Notes: generated by a model not told the origin, from the letters alone. Positions 10,514 through 22,202 are shown, counted from the stretch's first letter. The stretch is DNA of 64,000 nt from Isoetes taiwanensis (GCA_021234155.1 JAJEKV010000067.1:2462091-2526090); one strand, 5' to 3'. Numbers and translations: made by a program.

Positions 10514-11239
10514 GTGCCATCGAGAATCCGCAAGTTTCCTTATTGGTTGCAACCATGGAGAGGGACTGTGATGGTCATGTCACTACTAGGCAGCGGGGAA
10601 AAAGCACAAGCCAAAGAAAAAATATTGGAAAAACATGTAACATTTGATGAACCTGCTCAGAGAAATGATATTAGCATCTTACCCGGTCAGCAACCAACCT
10701 TACATGCTCACGATCATCATGTGCAAGCACTTATAAGGAGCGCTAAGGTGAATTTAGATTTGTTCACTTTATTTAGCATTGCTCCGTCGTACAGGGATAG
10801 CCTCTTTAAGTTGCTAAGACCAGCTGATAAGAATATTTCAGAATCAACCACCTACATGCTCAATGATGTGAGATATGATGATCCAGGCGTATTTTCTTGT
10901 GCCGCCAACATTGGAGAGTTCCATGTAAGGAGGGTAGTTCTGGATGGTGGTTCAGGACCTAATATTATGCCATATGAGGTGATGCTGAAGTTAGGCTTAA
11001 AAATATCAAAGCCCTCAAATTTAACACTGAGATCCTTTACACAAGAAAGAGTGAGTCCCTTAGGTGAAATTGACGAGGTTAACGTGGAGGTTGAAGGAGT
11101 AAAAATGAACATTCCTTTCGTTGTGATTTCCTTTAGGGAGCAGAGCAATAGCGACTATGATTTGTTGCTTGGAAGAACTTGGCTCTTTGCTGTTGAGCGA
11201 GACCCATTTGGAGGCAAGGTATATGTTCTATCACACTGA
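10514..11239 (+). pseudogene. Aspartic protease region of pol
   Basis: Residues in the second half form a retropepsin-like domain: VVLDGGSGPNIMPYEV carries the catalytic Asp in a D-G-G-S context (D-S/T-G is usual), followed by the hydrophobic flap region and a closing YDLLLGRTWL motif, typical of Gypsy proteases. It cleaves Gag-Pol into working proteins. It overlaps the next frame at 11157-11239, so it is joined to RT only through a frame change. Confidence 0.8.
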
Positions 11240-12896
11240 TGGCAAGGGCTGTATCGCATATGTTTATAATAAGAAGGGACGAGACACATATGGTGTAGGC
11301 CTCATTTCTACAGAAGATATTGTGCAACCCATATCCCAAGGCCATTATATCATGCATATTCCTGAAGTACTTGAAAGTGTTGAGGTGGGTTCCATGCTGG
11401 TTGATAGTACGCCAGCAAATATGCGCAAGCGCAAAGCTGCTAGGCTTTGGTTTGATGGGGGTTACTCAGCCAAGTTTCCACTTGCTGCTACGGGATTTGT
11501 GCTGAAAGACAATGAAGGCAGACTGATAGAAAAAGCTGGAGCAGTCATTCCTCGATGCACTTCAAATGCCGCAGAATATCATGCACTTTTTGAAGGTATT
11601 CAAATTGCACTTGTCCATAATGTTACAGATTTAAATGTATATGGAGACTCCTTATTGGTGTGCCAACAGGTTAGTGGCGAATTTAGAACAAAAAATGCCG
11701 TTTTGATGGAACTTAAGATGAAAATACTAGACCTGGTGAATAAATTCAAAAGTTTTTCTATTGAGCATATTCCACGCAGCGAAAATTCAGAAGCTGACGC
11801 ACTTTGCAGGGAAGCACTTTGGAAAGAAATATGTGAGGGAGTTATTTTAGAAGAGAAATCGCCTCTAGACTTTGACAAGCATTTTCAGGAAATTCTTGTG
11901 ATTGATACAAAATTGGAGACGGATGTAAAAGATGTAGATGTCTTTAAGAATGGCTATAATAGGACCTTATCTATTGGGAAGTTGGCTAACTGTGCTGAAA
12001 CAGAGGGGTTACAGCAACTATTTCAGTCTTATAGCGATTGCTTTGCATGGGAGTACAAGGAGTTGAAAGGTATACCATCTGATGTTTGCCAGTTAGAGAT
12101 CAATTTGAAGCCTGGGTCAAAACCTGTGAAACAAAAGCTGAGAAGAATCAACCCCATGTTATTATCTTTGGTGCAAGAGGAGATTAAAAAGCTCTTAGAT
12201 GTTGGGTTTATTTATGCAATTGACAATCCCTCGTGGGTGAGTTGCATTGTGCATGTTTTAAAGAAGAATGGAAAGCTTCGTATATGCATTGATTATCAAG
12301 AGCTTAATAAAGCCACACTAAAGGATTGTTATCCTCTACCATTTCAAGAGGAGGTCTTATACAAAGTAGCAGGTCAGGAAATCTTTTCCTTTATGGACGG
12401 GTTCTCCGGCTTTAACCAGATTTCCATTCGCCTTGAAGATCAGCCAAAGACGGCGTTTATAACTCCATGGGGTACTTATGCTATGCGGGCCATGCCATTT
12501 GGCCTTATGAATGCACCGGCCACATTTCAAAAAGCAATGGTAAAAGCATTTCAGCCGTTGGGTGAAAAAGGACCGGGTATATTCTTGGATGATTTATGCT
12601 ATGCTACTGCTCGTTTTGATCATGCATCGGGATTGCAGGCTATATTTGAACAATGTAGGCAATTTAAGATATGTTTAAATCCATCCAAGTGCAAGTTTTT
12701 TGTTGAGGAAGGTACTTTATTAGGGCATAAGGTGTCGAAGCAGGGAGTGCAGATTGATCAAACAAAGGTGGAGCTTATTGAGCACTTGTCGCAGCCTTCC
12801 ACACTCAAGCATGTGAAAAAGCTCATTGGGCAGTGGCTCTTTTTGCGCATTCATGTTCCTAATTTTTCACATATAATCAGCCCAATCACGAGTTAA
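11157..12896 (+). CDS. pol fragment: complete RNase H followed by reverse transcriptase
   Basis: A 579-codon open frame. Residues about 95-225 form an RNase H of the plant RVT_3/archaeal-like type with all four acidic residues visible: WFDGGYS, NAAEYHALFEG, VYGDSLLVCQ and SEADALC. Residues about 330-560 form a Gypsy reverse transcriptase: VLKKNGKLRICIDYQELN, FSFMDGFSGFNQI (first catalytic Asp), MPFGLMNAPATFQ and IFLDDL, where Phe-Leu-Asp-Asp replaces the usual Tyr/Val-x-Asp-Asp but keeps both Asp. The frame ends in a stop at 12896, soon after the RT thumb and before the expected RNase H. Upstream RNase H order is atypical. The long open frame across both domains argues against a chance juxtaposition of two elements. 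Confidence 0.85.
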   Translation: MICCLEELGSLLLSETHLEARYMFYHTDGKGCIAYVYNKKGRDTYGVGLISTEDIVQPISQGHYIMHIPEVLESVEVGSMLVDSTPANMRKRKAARLWFDGGYSAKFPLAATGFVLKDNEGRLIEKAGAVIPRCTSNAAEYHALFEGIQIALVHNVTDLNVYGDSLLVCQQVSGEFRTKNAVLMELKMKILDLVNKFKSFSIEHIPRSENSEADALCREALWKEICEGVILEEKSPLDFDKHFQEILVIDTKLETDVKDVDVFKNGYNRTLSIGKLANCAETEGLQQLFQSYSDCFAWEYKELKGIPSDVCQLEINLKPGSKPVKQKLRRINPMLLSLVQEEIKKLLDVGFIYAIDNPSWVSCIVHVLKKNGKLRICIDYQELNKATLKDCYPLPFQEEVLYKVAGQEIFSFMDGFSGFNQISIRLEDQPKTAFITPWGTYAMRAMPFGLMNAPATFQKAMVKAFQPLGEKGPGIFLDDLCYATARFDHASGLQAIFEQCRQFKICLNPSKCKFFVEEGTLLGHKVSKQGVQIDQTKVELIEHLSQPSTLKHVKKLIGQWLFLRIHVPNFSHIISPITS

Positions 12897-12954
12897 CGAG
12901 AATGGGACATGTGCCTAAGGGAAAAAGAGTCATACAAAGTCAGATTTATTGGTC

Positions 12955-13440
12955 TAAAGAATGCCAAAAGGCGTTCAAACTCTTGTCCAGTTATGAAAGC
13001 ACCATCTACAATCGTAGCTCAAATTTTGATGTGCCATTTATAGCATTTGTTTGATCACTCAATGGGCGTCGGGATAGCTTTGTGTCGACAAACGCTGCTC
13101 CCAAAGTCGGACAAGTGGTTTGTTATTACGGTAAACAGATGGTCTAGAGCAGAAGAACGATATCCGTTTGCTGGAAAAGTATCTTTGCGGGACTTGTATG
13201 TTTGTTTGAAAAGCACGGGCATTATTTGTTGCAACAATACACAACTGTTATCATGAAGCGAGAATCCATTGCCCATGCTTATGGGGAAAACTTTCAAGAA
13301 AGCAAAATTTCAGCGATGGATTGTCTACTTGAGCCAGTTCTCCTTTAAAGTCAAAAGGTGCTACAAAGGTAAATCGTGTCCAAGCTCTTATCTTCCTTAT
13401 GCTTTTCCGAATTTTGTGGAGGAGAATGTGGAGATGTAGA
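12955..13440 (+). pseudogene. Second RNase H (Gypsy type), badly decayed
   Basis: Pieces in different frames line up with the RNase H that normally follows Gypsy RT: DHSMGVGIALC, a SRAEERYPF-like segment, ARHYLLQQYTTVIM, then FQRWIVYLSQFSF and KVKRCYKGK. Several indels and stops separate them. With the upstream RNase H this gives the element two such domains. Confidence 0.6.
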
Positions 13441-13649
13441 TGATATTAAGCCCGCCAAAAGAATCTATTGCATTTTGCTTGGATCTTTGATTTCTCATGG
13501 ATGTACCCTATCAAACAATATCTAGGATCACAAACCTTACGCATGGTATGTCCGCAAGGAGCTTGCCAAGTTTAAACATGCATGTTTGTCATACGTCCTT
13601 GTGGGAGATATTTTATGCGGGAAGGGTCGGGGATGGTGTCCTATTGAGA

Positions 13650-14780
13650 TGCATTGATGAGGGCGGCGGGGAGGGCATACTTATAGAATGCCATCTTTGG
13701 TGCATGTGGTGGACACTTTGGAGGTGATGCTCTTTTGCCAAAAAGGTCCTTCAGCCTTGAGTTATTACCTTGGCCTTCCCTATTTAGAGATTGCTATGAA
13801 TTCTCCAAAAGTTGTCGAACTTGCCCGGTATGTGCTCGAGAAATTTTGCAGCCCGCATACATTAGGTTCTAGCGAGTCTTTTGGTCCCTTTATGAAGTGG
13901 GGACTTGATTTTGTGGACCCAATTGATCTGCCGTCATCGCACACCATTGTTATGTGATAGTAGCCACTTGCTATTTTACTAAATGGGCAGAGGGCATTGC
14001 CAACTAAAACAACAACCCAAGAGGTTCTTGCCTCATTTCTCTATCATCAAGTAGTGACAAGGTTTGGAGTACCCGGGTATATTGTGTCGGGATAGGGGAA
14101 AACATTTTGTTAATGGCGTCATCTACGGGATCTTTTAAAAATTTTGGGCACAAAACATCTCAAGAGTACAGACCTACTACCCGCAGGGGGTAATGGCGGT
14201 GAAAGCACAAATAAGTCCCTTATGGGCATTATAAAGAAGGAGGTTGTATCTTCAAATAAGCGTGATTGGCATAGCAAGTTATCACCGCTCTTTGGGCCTA
14301 TAGGACAAGCGAAAAAGTTGCAACATACAAGTATACCCCATTCAAGCTCGTTTATGGGTTGGAGGTCTGTCTTGCCTATTGAACTTGAAGTGCCTTCTCT
14401 TAGCATAGCTATTGCGGGTTGCACAAATGATGTTGATACACCGCAAACTTCGCTTAGATATCTTTGCAAGATTTGGATGAACACGGTACAAATCAGATTT
14501 GAATATTCAAATGAAAAAAAAGAGATCAAGCTCTTCCGTAGGAACAATCAGATTGAAAGGAGAATTTCAAATTGGCGAACTTGTTTGGAAATGGAATAAA
14601 GCTCGAGAGAACCATTCGACAAAGTTTGAAGTCTTTGTGGCGGGGTCCTTATATTATTATAGGAGTTGCGGGCCGAAATTCATACTGATCTTCAAGATTT
14701 TGATGGACATGATTTGCCTAATCCCATCAATGGCTATTTGCTGAAATCATTCAGAGCATAGGCTGAGAGACCAGCCTCTT
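13650..14780 (+). pseudogene. Integrase, frameshifted
   Basis: In broken frames: an H-H-C-C zinc-binding N-terminus (ECHLG...GGHFGGDA, then SCRTCPVCAR); a core beginning WGLDFVDPID with a following TKWAEG and a SDRGKHF-like segment; an NGGESTNKSLMGIIKK segment that carries the third acidic residue; and a C-terminal FQIGELVWKWN...WRGPYII block, the GPY/F module. The integrase joins element cDNA to host DNA. At least five frame changes make it inactive. Confidence 0.75.
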
Positions 14781-14794
14781 ATTTTGGGCATTCA

Positions 14795-16676
14795 TGTTGG
14801 GCCTTACAGCACAACATATCATATCATCGTGGATCCCATTTCCGTTAGTATTTTCCTTTTCAACCCCTTCATTTTTTTATACCACTCTTGTTTTATTTTC
14901 CTTAGTTGCACTAGCCTATATCCCATAGCTTTTCTGTACCTTGTCTCTTTCTTTCCCATTAGCCAACAAAAAGCATAGACCTACTGCACTTCTGGAGCAT
15001 CAGGAGAAAGAACAAGCATAATATCCTCTTGAATTTATTCGTAACTGACCTTTAAGATTTATTATTTTGGGCAATTTCTTTACTGCAGCCGAATACCCCA
15101 TTGAAGACCTTGGAGACCCCTTATGGAGAAACATCACCTAGGAATTGCTAAAGATCCATCATGGACGAGTTCACTGTGTGACGTACACTTGTAGACGACC
15201 ATTATCGAAGACCCCACCATGGGATAAGCTCGTGACCACATTTGTAGAAGACTCTAACATGGAGGATAATCTGTACAAGACCCATTTGGACGTTAACTTA
15301 TAGAAGACCTCGTATTGAGGAAAAGCACACAAAGACATCACAAAGTGCTAGTATTTATCCTGGCAATTTGCAGGCAAGGCATATGACCTCGGCACATTTA
15401 TTGTATTGAGCAGACAAAGTTATAGAAATATGGCAGCATTTTACTATTTTGAGCAGGCAAACATATGGCAGCATTTTACTATTTTGAGCAGGCAAACATA
15501 TGGCAGCATTTTAATGGTTTTGAGCAAAACGAATTTGTAAGGATATGGCAACGTTCTACTATCTTGAGCAAGCGTGTTTTTAGATGTGAGAGTTGGGGCG
15601 ATTGGCAACGAAAATTGCGAGTATTCAAGATTACAGGGAAAGCAAGTGAGCTGGTAGTCTACATGTATTGACATGCAACCTTATCACGTTCTATTATTTT
15701 GCAAACATGGTTGCAGAACATATAGCTCTGGGCTTTGACATACATAAGATATTTATAATGATAAAGCACCCATTGTCTCTCTCGACTCATATTTGGTCAA
15801 ATTTTGACAATATTGGTTGACAAAACCAATTGTTGTTGTTTTTGTGTAACCTAAAATCAACGTGAGCTCTTCTTCGGTGCATGGAATGGATCGTGGAGGC
15901 AGGAATAGAAGCTACAAATCTTATGCAGCTGATTGCGGCATGTCAATGGGACGGTGCAGGGAAAATAGCGGGTCTCTGGAAGCGGCAGAGCGAGGCATCA
16001 AAACAGGTTCGTGGGCATTCATTTTTTTGGGGTTCAAAAGCAGGGCGGAACTATCCCAGTTACAGAGGGAACAGAAGGAATTGTGGCCTTGTGTTGAATG
16101 TAGCTGGATAGGTTCTGCAAGTATATCAGCATATTCAATTTCGAAATTGGTGAAGGAGGAAGCATACCCAGTTGCAGAGGGAACATGAGAATTTGAGACC
16201 TTGTGTTGAATGGAATTGGGTAAGTGCTGATTCCAACTGATCCAAAAACGAAATTGGTGTAGATGCCATTTTATGTTGCAGATCCCATTTGGAGCTTTAT
16301 TCTGAAGAAGTTCCATTCATTTTATTGAAGGTCACATTCAGTTGCTGAGGATATATATCAGAGATACTGTTCTTCTATCATTTTTTCAGGAAAATAACAT
16401 TGTACTGCTTAAATTCTGGAACATTCCATTATGTGCTGTATTTTTTAATACAAAAGGGTCTATGCTTTGTTGGTTTTATTATCATATTATCTTTTCTATT
16501 GCTTCTTTTAATACTAAACCATTTTTGCCTGAACCATTCTCTTGGCTCTTTCTTCTGATTATTTCCGCCTTGCCTTTCCCAACTTCTATACCATCTCATA
16601 GTCCTTGAAACTGCTTACCTTTAGAAATATTTTTCAAATGATTAGCATGATGATTCCACGCTCCAAGCTATGATCA
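14795..16676 (+). repeat. 3' LTR
   Basis: Partner of the 5' LTR, with the same TGTTGGGC start and a CA end (ATGATCA). Differences are clumped: short scrambled patches near 14981-15002, 15040-15100 and 16410-16440, plus a small deletion near 16020, separated by long exact stretches. Confidence 0.93.
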
Positions 16677-16681
16677 CTCCC
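16677..16681. repeat. Target-site duplication CTCCC, right
   Basis: Matches 7388-7392 and lies directly after the terminal CA of the 3' LTR. Confidence 0.85.
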
Positions 16682-16696
16682 CATTTACCATGATGT

Positions 16697-16791
16697 GGAG
16701 GGACGAAACAGGGTCAATGATTCCAGGATCCCGCTCCCGGCCCGCCGGTCGCGGGACTCCCTGGAATCATCTCCCCTGTTTCCATCCCCCC
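16697..16791. repeat. GC-rich inverted repeat (foldback)
   Basis: GAAACAGGG...ATGATTCCAGG pairs with CCTGGAATCAT...CCCTGTTTC, with an inner GC-rich stem around CCCGGCCCGCCGG. Total length is about 95 bp, with arms of about 40 bp and few mismatches. It is probably a MITE. Confidence 0.7.
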
Positions 16792-19490
16792 ATACATAAA
16801 GACTAGCTGACAAAACCTAGAAACAAAATAAAAATGGAATGGAAACAATAGGTGGAGAAACACTATTAGCAAAACAAGAAATTTATCGCCGCCGCCGCCG
16901 CAAACATTTCTCTTTACCGACTTGGTGTCATTTCAAGATGACATGGACTAGACAACTCGTTGATTAGTCAACAGTTAATAGGCAAGAACAATTAAACCCC
17001 TTAAATCGAAGAGCTATACAGTTCAAGAACTTGATAGGCAACCTCAACCTTCTATTGGAACAAACAAATATGAAAGAAGATACAATCATGTGCTACCTAG
17101 TATTGTTCTTCTCTTGCCAAATCCTGTGTAGAAGAAAGAAAGCAAAGGTCATCAAATGTTGTGAACGCTAAGACTACCACTAGTTCAACCCCTTCTAGGG
17201 CAACACTTGATAGTTTAAGAATTCCTATTTTAGAAAGCATGGGGCTAAAATGTTGAAAAACGTGGCTAGTCAGATTCTCGTCGGGAATGGCTTTTTCCAA
17301 TGGGTTCTTTAACAACAACCAGTTTTACTGATAGAAGGCTCTATTGTTAAGAGTGTGAACACCTATAAATTGCTAGTGTAGCACTATTTCTTTCTCATTT
17401 TTAATCATCTGAAACGGGTGAGCACCAGAGAAGCGAAATCCTCAATTTATTATGTTTTAATACTTGTGAATTTACATCCAGTGGTTAGACGCACGAAATA
17501 GAAAAAACAACAATGATGCAACAGAAAAAGGGAAGGAATCAGTGGCTCGGAATACCCACCGTTTTTGTATAATAGATCTTATAAGATCCTAATCCTTACC
17601 TTGAAGCAATTTTGTAACTGAAATAAAATCTATATAATTCAAATTAAAAGAATCCGATTCAAAACTATAATTCTAACCTGCAATTTGAATCTGCATATGA
17701 AATTTGAATGGAACCAGAAGAAACCCAGGCCAAATTTAGATATAATTTGACTCCGAAAAATATTTTTCTAATGCTAGGATCATGATTGGGAGCACAAAAT
17801 ATGCAATTTCTTAGGAAAAGCTTCTAAATTAGACTACCTGTTCAATTGGGTCAGATGTTCCAGAGTTAGACATGATATGATAACTATAGTTTTGAGGAGG
17901 TAGAGGATTGGTATAGTCTTCTGGATTCAAGACCCAGACTCTGTTTCTAACAAAGAAGATTTCAAAACAAAAAGCCAATTGATACTGCACGGTTGATTTC
18001 TCACATGATTGTTTTCACGATTTTTGTGAATGCAGTGATAGAGAAGGGGCCTCTGTTTCAATGTTTAGGAGATATGGGAGAACTAGATCAAGCCTATCAG
18101 GTTCCCTAGTTTATGGTATGAGGCGCTATTGGCTTTGCTGGATGCACCAAATTTACCATTGTATGATCTGTATGAGCCTCTACTATTTTTCTAATCAGGA
18201 CAGTAACTTAAATTTTGTCCGGTTGAGTGTAGGCAACGTGTTCTCGCATTCAGGTATGATGCGACCATGTGCTTGGGATGCTTACGCTCAGATATCAGAT
18301 GATCGGGATTTATTATCCCCTTCTAGCAGTATAAGGTATATTGAGCACCAGATCCACCTTGTCTATTGCAACCATTATAGATTTAGTCTTCACATTTGGG
18401 AAATAGGGAAGTTGAAGCATCATAGGATACCTCAAATCACGAATGATGAATTTCTATTTGCTCATATATCAAGGCCTAGAATCGGCCATAGCATCAAGCC
18501 GTCAAATTGACCCTTTTCCTTTTGCCATTTACATGGCCTCTTATAAGAAACTGCCAGGGTCTTGGATTTTTCTGAACATGGGATTAAAAATTAAGGAGTT
18601 AGTGCAAGCCGGAGTTGGTGAAAGCAATGAGTGTGTTAAGGGCAATATCTTCAGCACCTTTCATATTTTAATCGTCATTGTTGCATCAATAAGCTACATG
18701 GAGCGATTCATCTGCAGTTGAATAAGATCAGAGAAATCATAATAAAATATAAGGATGGTTTTAATTAAGGCTCTAGCGACATATCTATGTGGTCGGATAT
18801 TTGTATGATCCAGCTTCCATCGCCAAAAGCTCCTTGAGGCCATTCATCTGCAGTTGAACCGATAAAAGAAATGGATATAAAGTAAAATACCTGGCTTACA
18901 GTGCAAACAGCTTAACCCTTCTGGCGGGAAACATGTATGGTGCAGCATCGCCAAGCTAAGATCGCCATAGCTGAAGCTCTGTTTTCAGATTTTATAGAAA
19001 ACCTTGAAATGTAGTCGGAATGGCATGCAAGATGCACTCCGGGGTATGGGAGGAGATCCACAGCTCTGACCATTATGGTTTTGGCATCCGATGAGATCAA
19101 ACAATTTAAAAATTCTTTACATCATCGCATATCAAAGGAGGTCGCCGGAGAGCCAATTTAGGAGACTGCAGGGTCTAAGTGTCTATTTAAGTCTTGAAAC
19201 GAAGCTGAAACACAACATGTGTCAACCAGAGAGCCAGTTTCAAAGAAAGTATTGCGGACAAAAAAAATGAGAATATAAGAGTGAAAAAATATTATCGTTT
19301 TTAGGCATTTTATTTAAAAGTATGTGATCGTTTATATTGTTGTATTGAAAAAGAACTATCGTTTTTTGCTTTGTACTATTTGTTTTTAGTATTGTGTTCT
19401 TCATACTTTTAGATCCATTTTCATTTAATGCAATTGCCTTACATTATAAACATACATTCTTAATTGTAGATAAAGGATTGAGACAAAAAT
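16792..19490. other. Unannotated DNA, no gene recognised
   Basis: A short (GCC)n tract sits near 16887-16903. Open frames at 17097-17318 (minus), 18061-18510 and 18443-18721 (plus) and 18912-19100 (minus) have no domain I recognise. The 149-codon frame at 18061 is the longest but has no supporting motif. GCAGTTGAA-containing sequence repeats near 18711 and 18850. Confidence 0.4.
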
Positions 19491-19494
19491 AATG

Positions 19495-20395
19495 GCTTCA
19501 TGAGAGTTCTTTCGAGCTCGCTTTCGCCTGAGGGGCAGTGACCGGGTTATCTGGGAACAAGTGGCGGGGAGTATTCCGCTACACATACCTATAGTCCCTC
19601 AGGATGATGTGGTGGTGCAGGTTTGGACGATTCATCCAGATGTTGTGTCTTCTTATTTTGTGCGGTCTTGTTACCAGGTGCTGGCTATTCATGGCACACT
19701 GCCCCCTTCAGGCAAGTGGTCTCTGCAGCTTCCGGATTTTCGATGACGCTCGGTTTGGGCGTGGACAAGGTTAGGGTGCTTATGTGGCAGGTGGTGCACC
19801 GTTGTATCAGGGTGAATGCCCTTGTGAGTCAGTTTAGGCCGGGTGTGAGCCCTCTCTGCCCTTGTTGTGGCCTTCATCGTGAGACTGTGGAGCATTGTCT
19901 AGTTTTATGCCCTCACTTGCAGGCTGCTTGGGATTGGGTTAGGGCTCTGTTTCAGGTAAGATTGACTAGCCAGCAGTTGCTGCTTCATGTGTATCCTGGT
20001 GCTTGGCCGCTCTTGCAGAAGCAAGCCTTGCATCTGTGCGTGGCTTGGTTGGTGTGGCTGATTTGGAAGCGGCGGCGGTTGTGGATCTTTCAGGGGATTC
20101 AGCAGCCTGCAGCCTCTCTGATTCCTCGACTCAGGTACAAGCTATTTCAAAGCTTTCTGGTGTTCCCGGGATTAGTAGAGCGGAAGTTTGCCATTTGGCA
20201 GGTCTTCTTCGGTGTTGTAGATGGTGATGGTCGGTTTGTACAGCAGTAGAGTTGCAGTTTTTCTGTGAGTTTGTTGTGGAGTGTCGAGGTATCGCTGTCT
20301 CTTTGGGGCAGTTCTCCTTCCTCCTCACTTGCTTTGTAACATTACCATTCTTTTAATATATTGATGACACAGTTCTTCAAAAAAATAAAAAATAA
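19495..20395 (+). mobile_element. 5'-truncated LINE (L1-like), 3' end with zinc-binding domain
   Basis: Only the C-terminal end of ORF2 remains: a VIWEQV...DDVVVQVWTIHPDVVSSY segment, a frame change near 19740, then a plant reverse-transcriptase zinc-binding domain (KVRVLMWQVVHRCIRVNALV...CPCCGLHRETVEHCLVLCPHLQAAW), ending at 20249. A short 3' UTR ends ATGACACAGTTCTTC followed by an A-rich tail. 5' truncation with an A-rich end is the normal result of target-primed reverse transcription. The same 3' end recurs at 43098-43429. Confidence 0.8.
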
Positions 20396-21100
20396 ACACA
20401 AGATATATAGTCGATCAAGATTTTACCAGAATAACTAATCTAACTAAGATATCTAAAAAACTACTTTTCAATGAATCCTAATAGTGCTCAAAATCATGCA
20501 AGCCTTTTTTCGATAGGAAAGAAATAAATTGGCCACACACTTCATGACATCTTACTTCTCTCGAATAAATGATGATTTCTGGTATCACATTGCAGAATAA
20601 GCTATGAAGCAAAGCAAAGAGGGAAACCAAGAGTCTGCCAGTATATACCAGTCTGAGGACTTTTTAGACATGTTCTTTCAACAGATGGTTGTGAAATGTA
20701 CAAATAGGGATCTCTCTGCCTCCTTCAAATCCTCCTACTAAAGATCTAGGATCCTCGTCCATAGCAAATCAGAGTATTGTTAACGAGGCAACTGCCCCAG
20801 AAATTGTTGATGCATCGATGGCCATGGAGTCCCATTTGAATATTAATGCTAGGCTGAAGAATCTGAATCTCCCTATCACAGAGAATGTTGTAACTATTGC
20901 AACGGAGGGGGAAGAAAAAGCCCCCTACTATGAGATTAGCAAAACCCTTCTTAACATAGGGACAATTGTAAAATCTGAAAAATGGAGTTGATACATCTGG
21001 CTTGAAGATGAACTCAAAGACAAAGACGTCGATACAGATGCTGAAGAAAGGTAAAATTGAGATGATCCTTAATGCATCAAGCGTGCTTTTGATTACTTGG
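20396..21100. other. Unannotated DNA
   Basis: A minus frame of 160 codons (20746-21228) runs partly into the SINE-like unit and has no recognisable domain. No RNA gene or transposon end seen. Confidence 0.35.
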
Positions 21101-21564
21101 TACTTGGTACTTGCTATATATTCTAAACGAGGTGCACCCTGGACTACCACAGTCGTCGGATTCGTCGATCCTACGACCCTGGTCATATTTTGGGGCCTCT
21201 GGGCACCTCTCGTTTCGCTTATAGTCATTCATGATTGGAGGCGCCTATGATTTTGAAATATGAAATACGATTTTGCATAAGGTTTTGAGGGAATATTGAA
21301 CCCCTATACGGCTTTGCCGAAGATTTTAGAATATAAAATACGGAGGCTCGAACCTCTACCAAAATAACTCAATGTCCTAATAAGACTACTTTAACCAATA
21401 TACCCAGTGAACTAATATGATTATTTTTTAACTTGAATCTATGTTTTTTTTTTTTTTTTTTTTTTTATAACAACCCATTCAAATGTTTAAGGGATATATG
21501 GTCTATGGTTTTAGGAGTTGTTATTTTTACATCCATATCAAATCCCCCTGGAACCCCCTGTTAT
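21100..21564 (-). mobile_element. SINE-like unit with tRNA-type A and B boxes
   Basis: On the minus strand TAGTTCACTGGG (21414-21403) resembles a pol III A box, and GGTTCGAGCCT (21354-21344) matches the B-box consensus GGTTCGANNCC, at the spacing found in tRNA-derived promoters. The roughly 450-bp unit also contains a 25-T run on the plus strand near 21445-21468. Near-identical units recur in tandem at 34968-36020, in the same orientation. Confidence 0.6.
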
Positions 21565-22047
21565 TTTTTTTAATATAGCAATCAACACACAACTACCATT
21601 AACATTATTAACACAGACCATTGCATTTAACACATTTAAATTAAAATCCCCCTTAAACCCCCTTTGGTTTGGGTGCATATTCACACGGGGGTTACTCCAA
21701 CCTTGAGAGTCGGGATGGGCATATTTGCCCTTTATTCCAATATTCCAAGATCTGGACCGTACATAGCAATCCTCGTTTGTGGGGTATGCATGTACAAGTT
21801 TTTGTATACTGTATATTAAGGTTTGCAAAATACTATAAGGTTTGAGAGAATGTACTTAATGGTGTTAATTTTGTACATGTATTGTAAATATATTTTTGGG
21901 GCTCTCGGCCCCCTCGTAACCCCCGTGTGAATATGCACCCAAACCAAAGGGGTTTAAGGGGATTTTAATTTAAATGTGTTAAATGCAATGGTCTCAGTGT
22001 TAATAATGTTAATGGTAGTTGTGTGTTGATTGCTATATTAAAAAAAT
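21565..22047. mobile_element. Foldback element, 129-bp inverted arms
   Basis: The left arm 21565-21693 and the right arm 21917-22047 are almost perfect inverted copies (TTTGGTTTGGGTGCATATTC against GAATATGCACCCAAACCAAA), around a 223-bp spacer. No coding capacity. A second copy, inverted and partly deleted, lies at 41712-41955. A non-autonomous foldback/MITE family fits. Confidence 0.8.
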
Positions 22048-22194
22048 TTTGGTTCTTCGGACCCTAACAAAAAGCATCTGATGGTAGATAAACTTTAAGG
22101 GGCCTAAATCGTTAAACAACCTACTCGTAAAAACAGCAGTTTAGTAAAACTAATGGCAGCGGGACTTGTGCTTTTTAGTCCCAATTTGCTAGAA

Positions 22195-22202
22195 GAGCTA
22201 CT
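22195..22202. repeat. 8-bp target-site duplication GAGCTACT, left
   Basis: Identical to 32913-32920 and directly adjacent to the terminal inverted repeat. Eight bases is the hallmark of hAT transposition. Confidence 0.85.

Larger units (their letters stand above)
7393..16676 (+). mobile_element. Complete Ty3/Gypsy LTR retrotransposon with an extra RNase H upstream of RT
   Basis: The element is 9,284 bp: two about 1.9-kb LTRs that start TGTTGGGC and end CA, a 5-bp duplication, and internal gag, zinc knuckles, protease, RNase H, reverse transcriptase, second RNase H remnant and integrase, all on the plus strand. Integrase after RT marks it as Ty3/Gypsy. Coding is split across all three frames by indels and stops, so this copy is dead on its own, although its structure is intact. 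The LTRs still match over long exact runs, implying a moderately recent insertion. The distinctive point is domain order: PR, RNase H, RT, RNase H relic, INT. Described plant elements with two RNases H (Tat lineage) carry the additional one after RT. Confidence 0.93.

Noticed and set aside
18061-18510. 149-codon plus frame
   Set aside because: No domain or motif, Met/Tyr/Ser-rich composition, and no supporting promoter or homologous copy in the window.
20746-21228. 160-codon minus frame
   Set aside because: Runs through the SINE-like unit and has no recognisable domain.
21342-21414. A functional tRNA gene on the minus strand
   Set aside because: A and B boxes are present, but acceptor and anticodon stems do not pair and the A box is imperfect, so it fits a SINE head instead.
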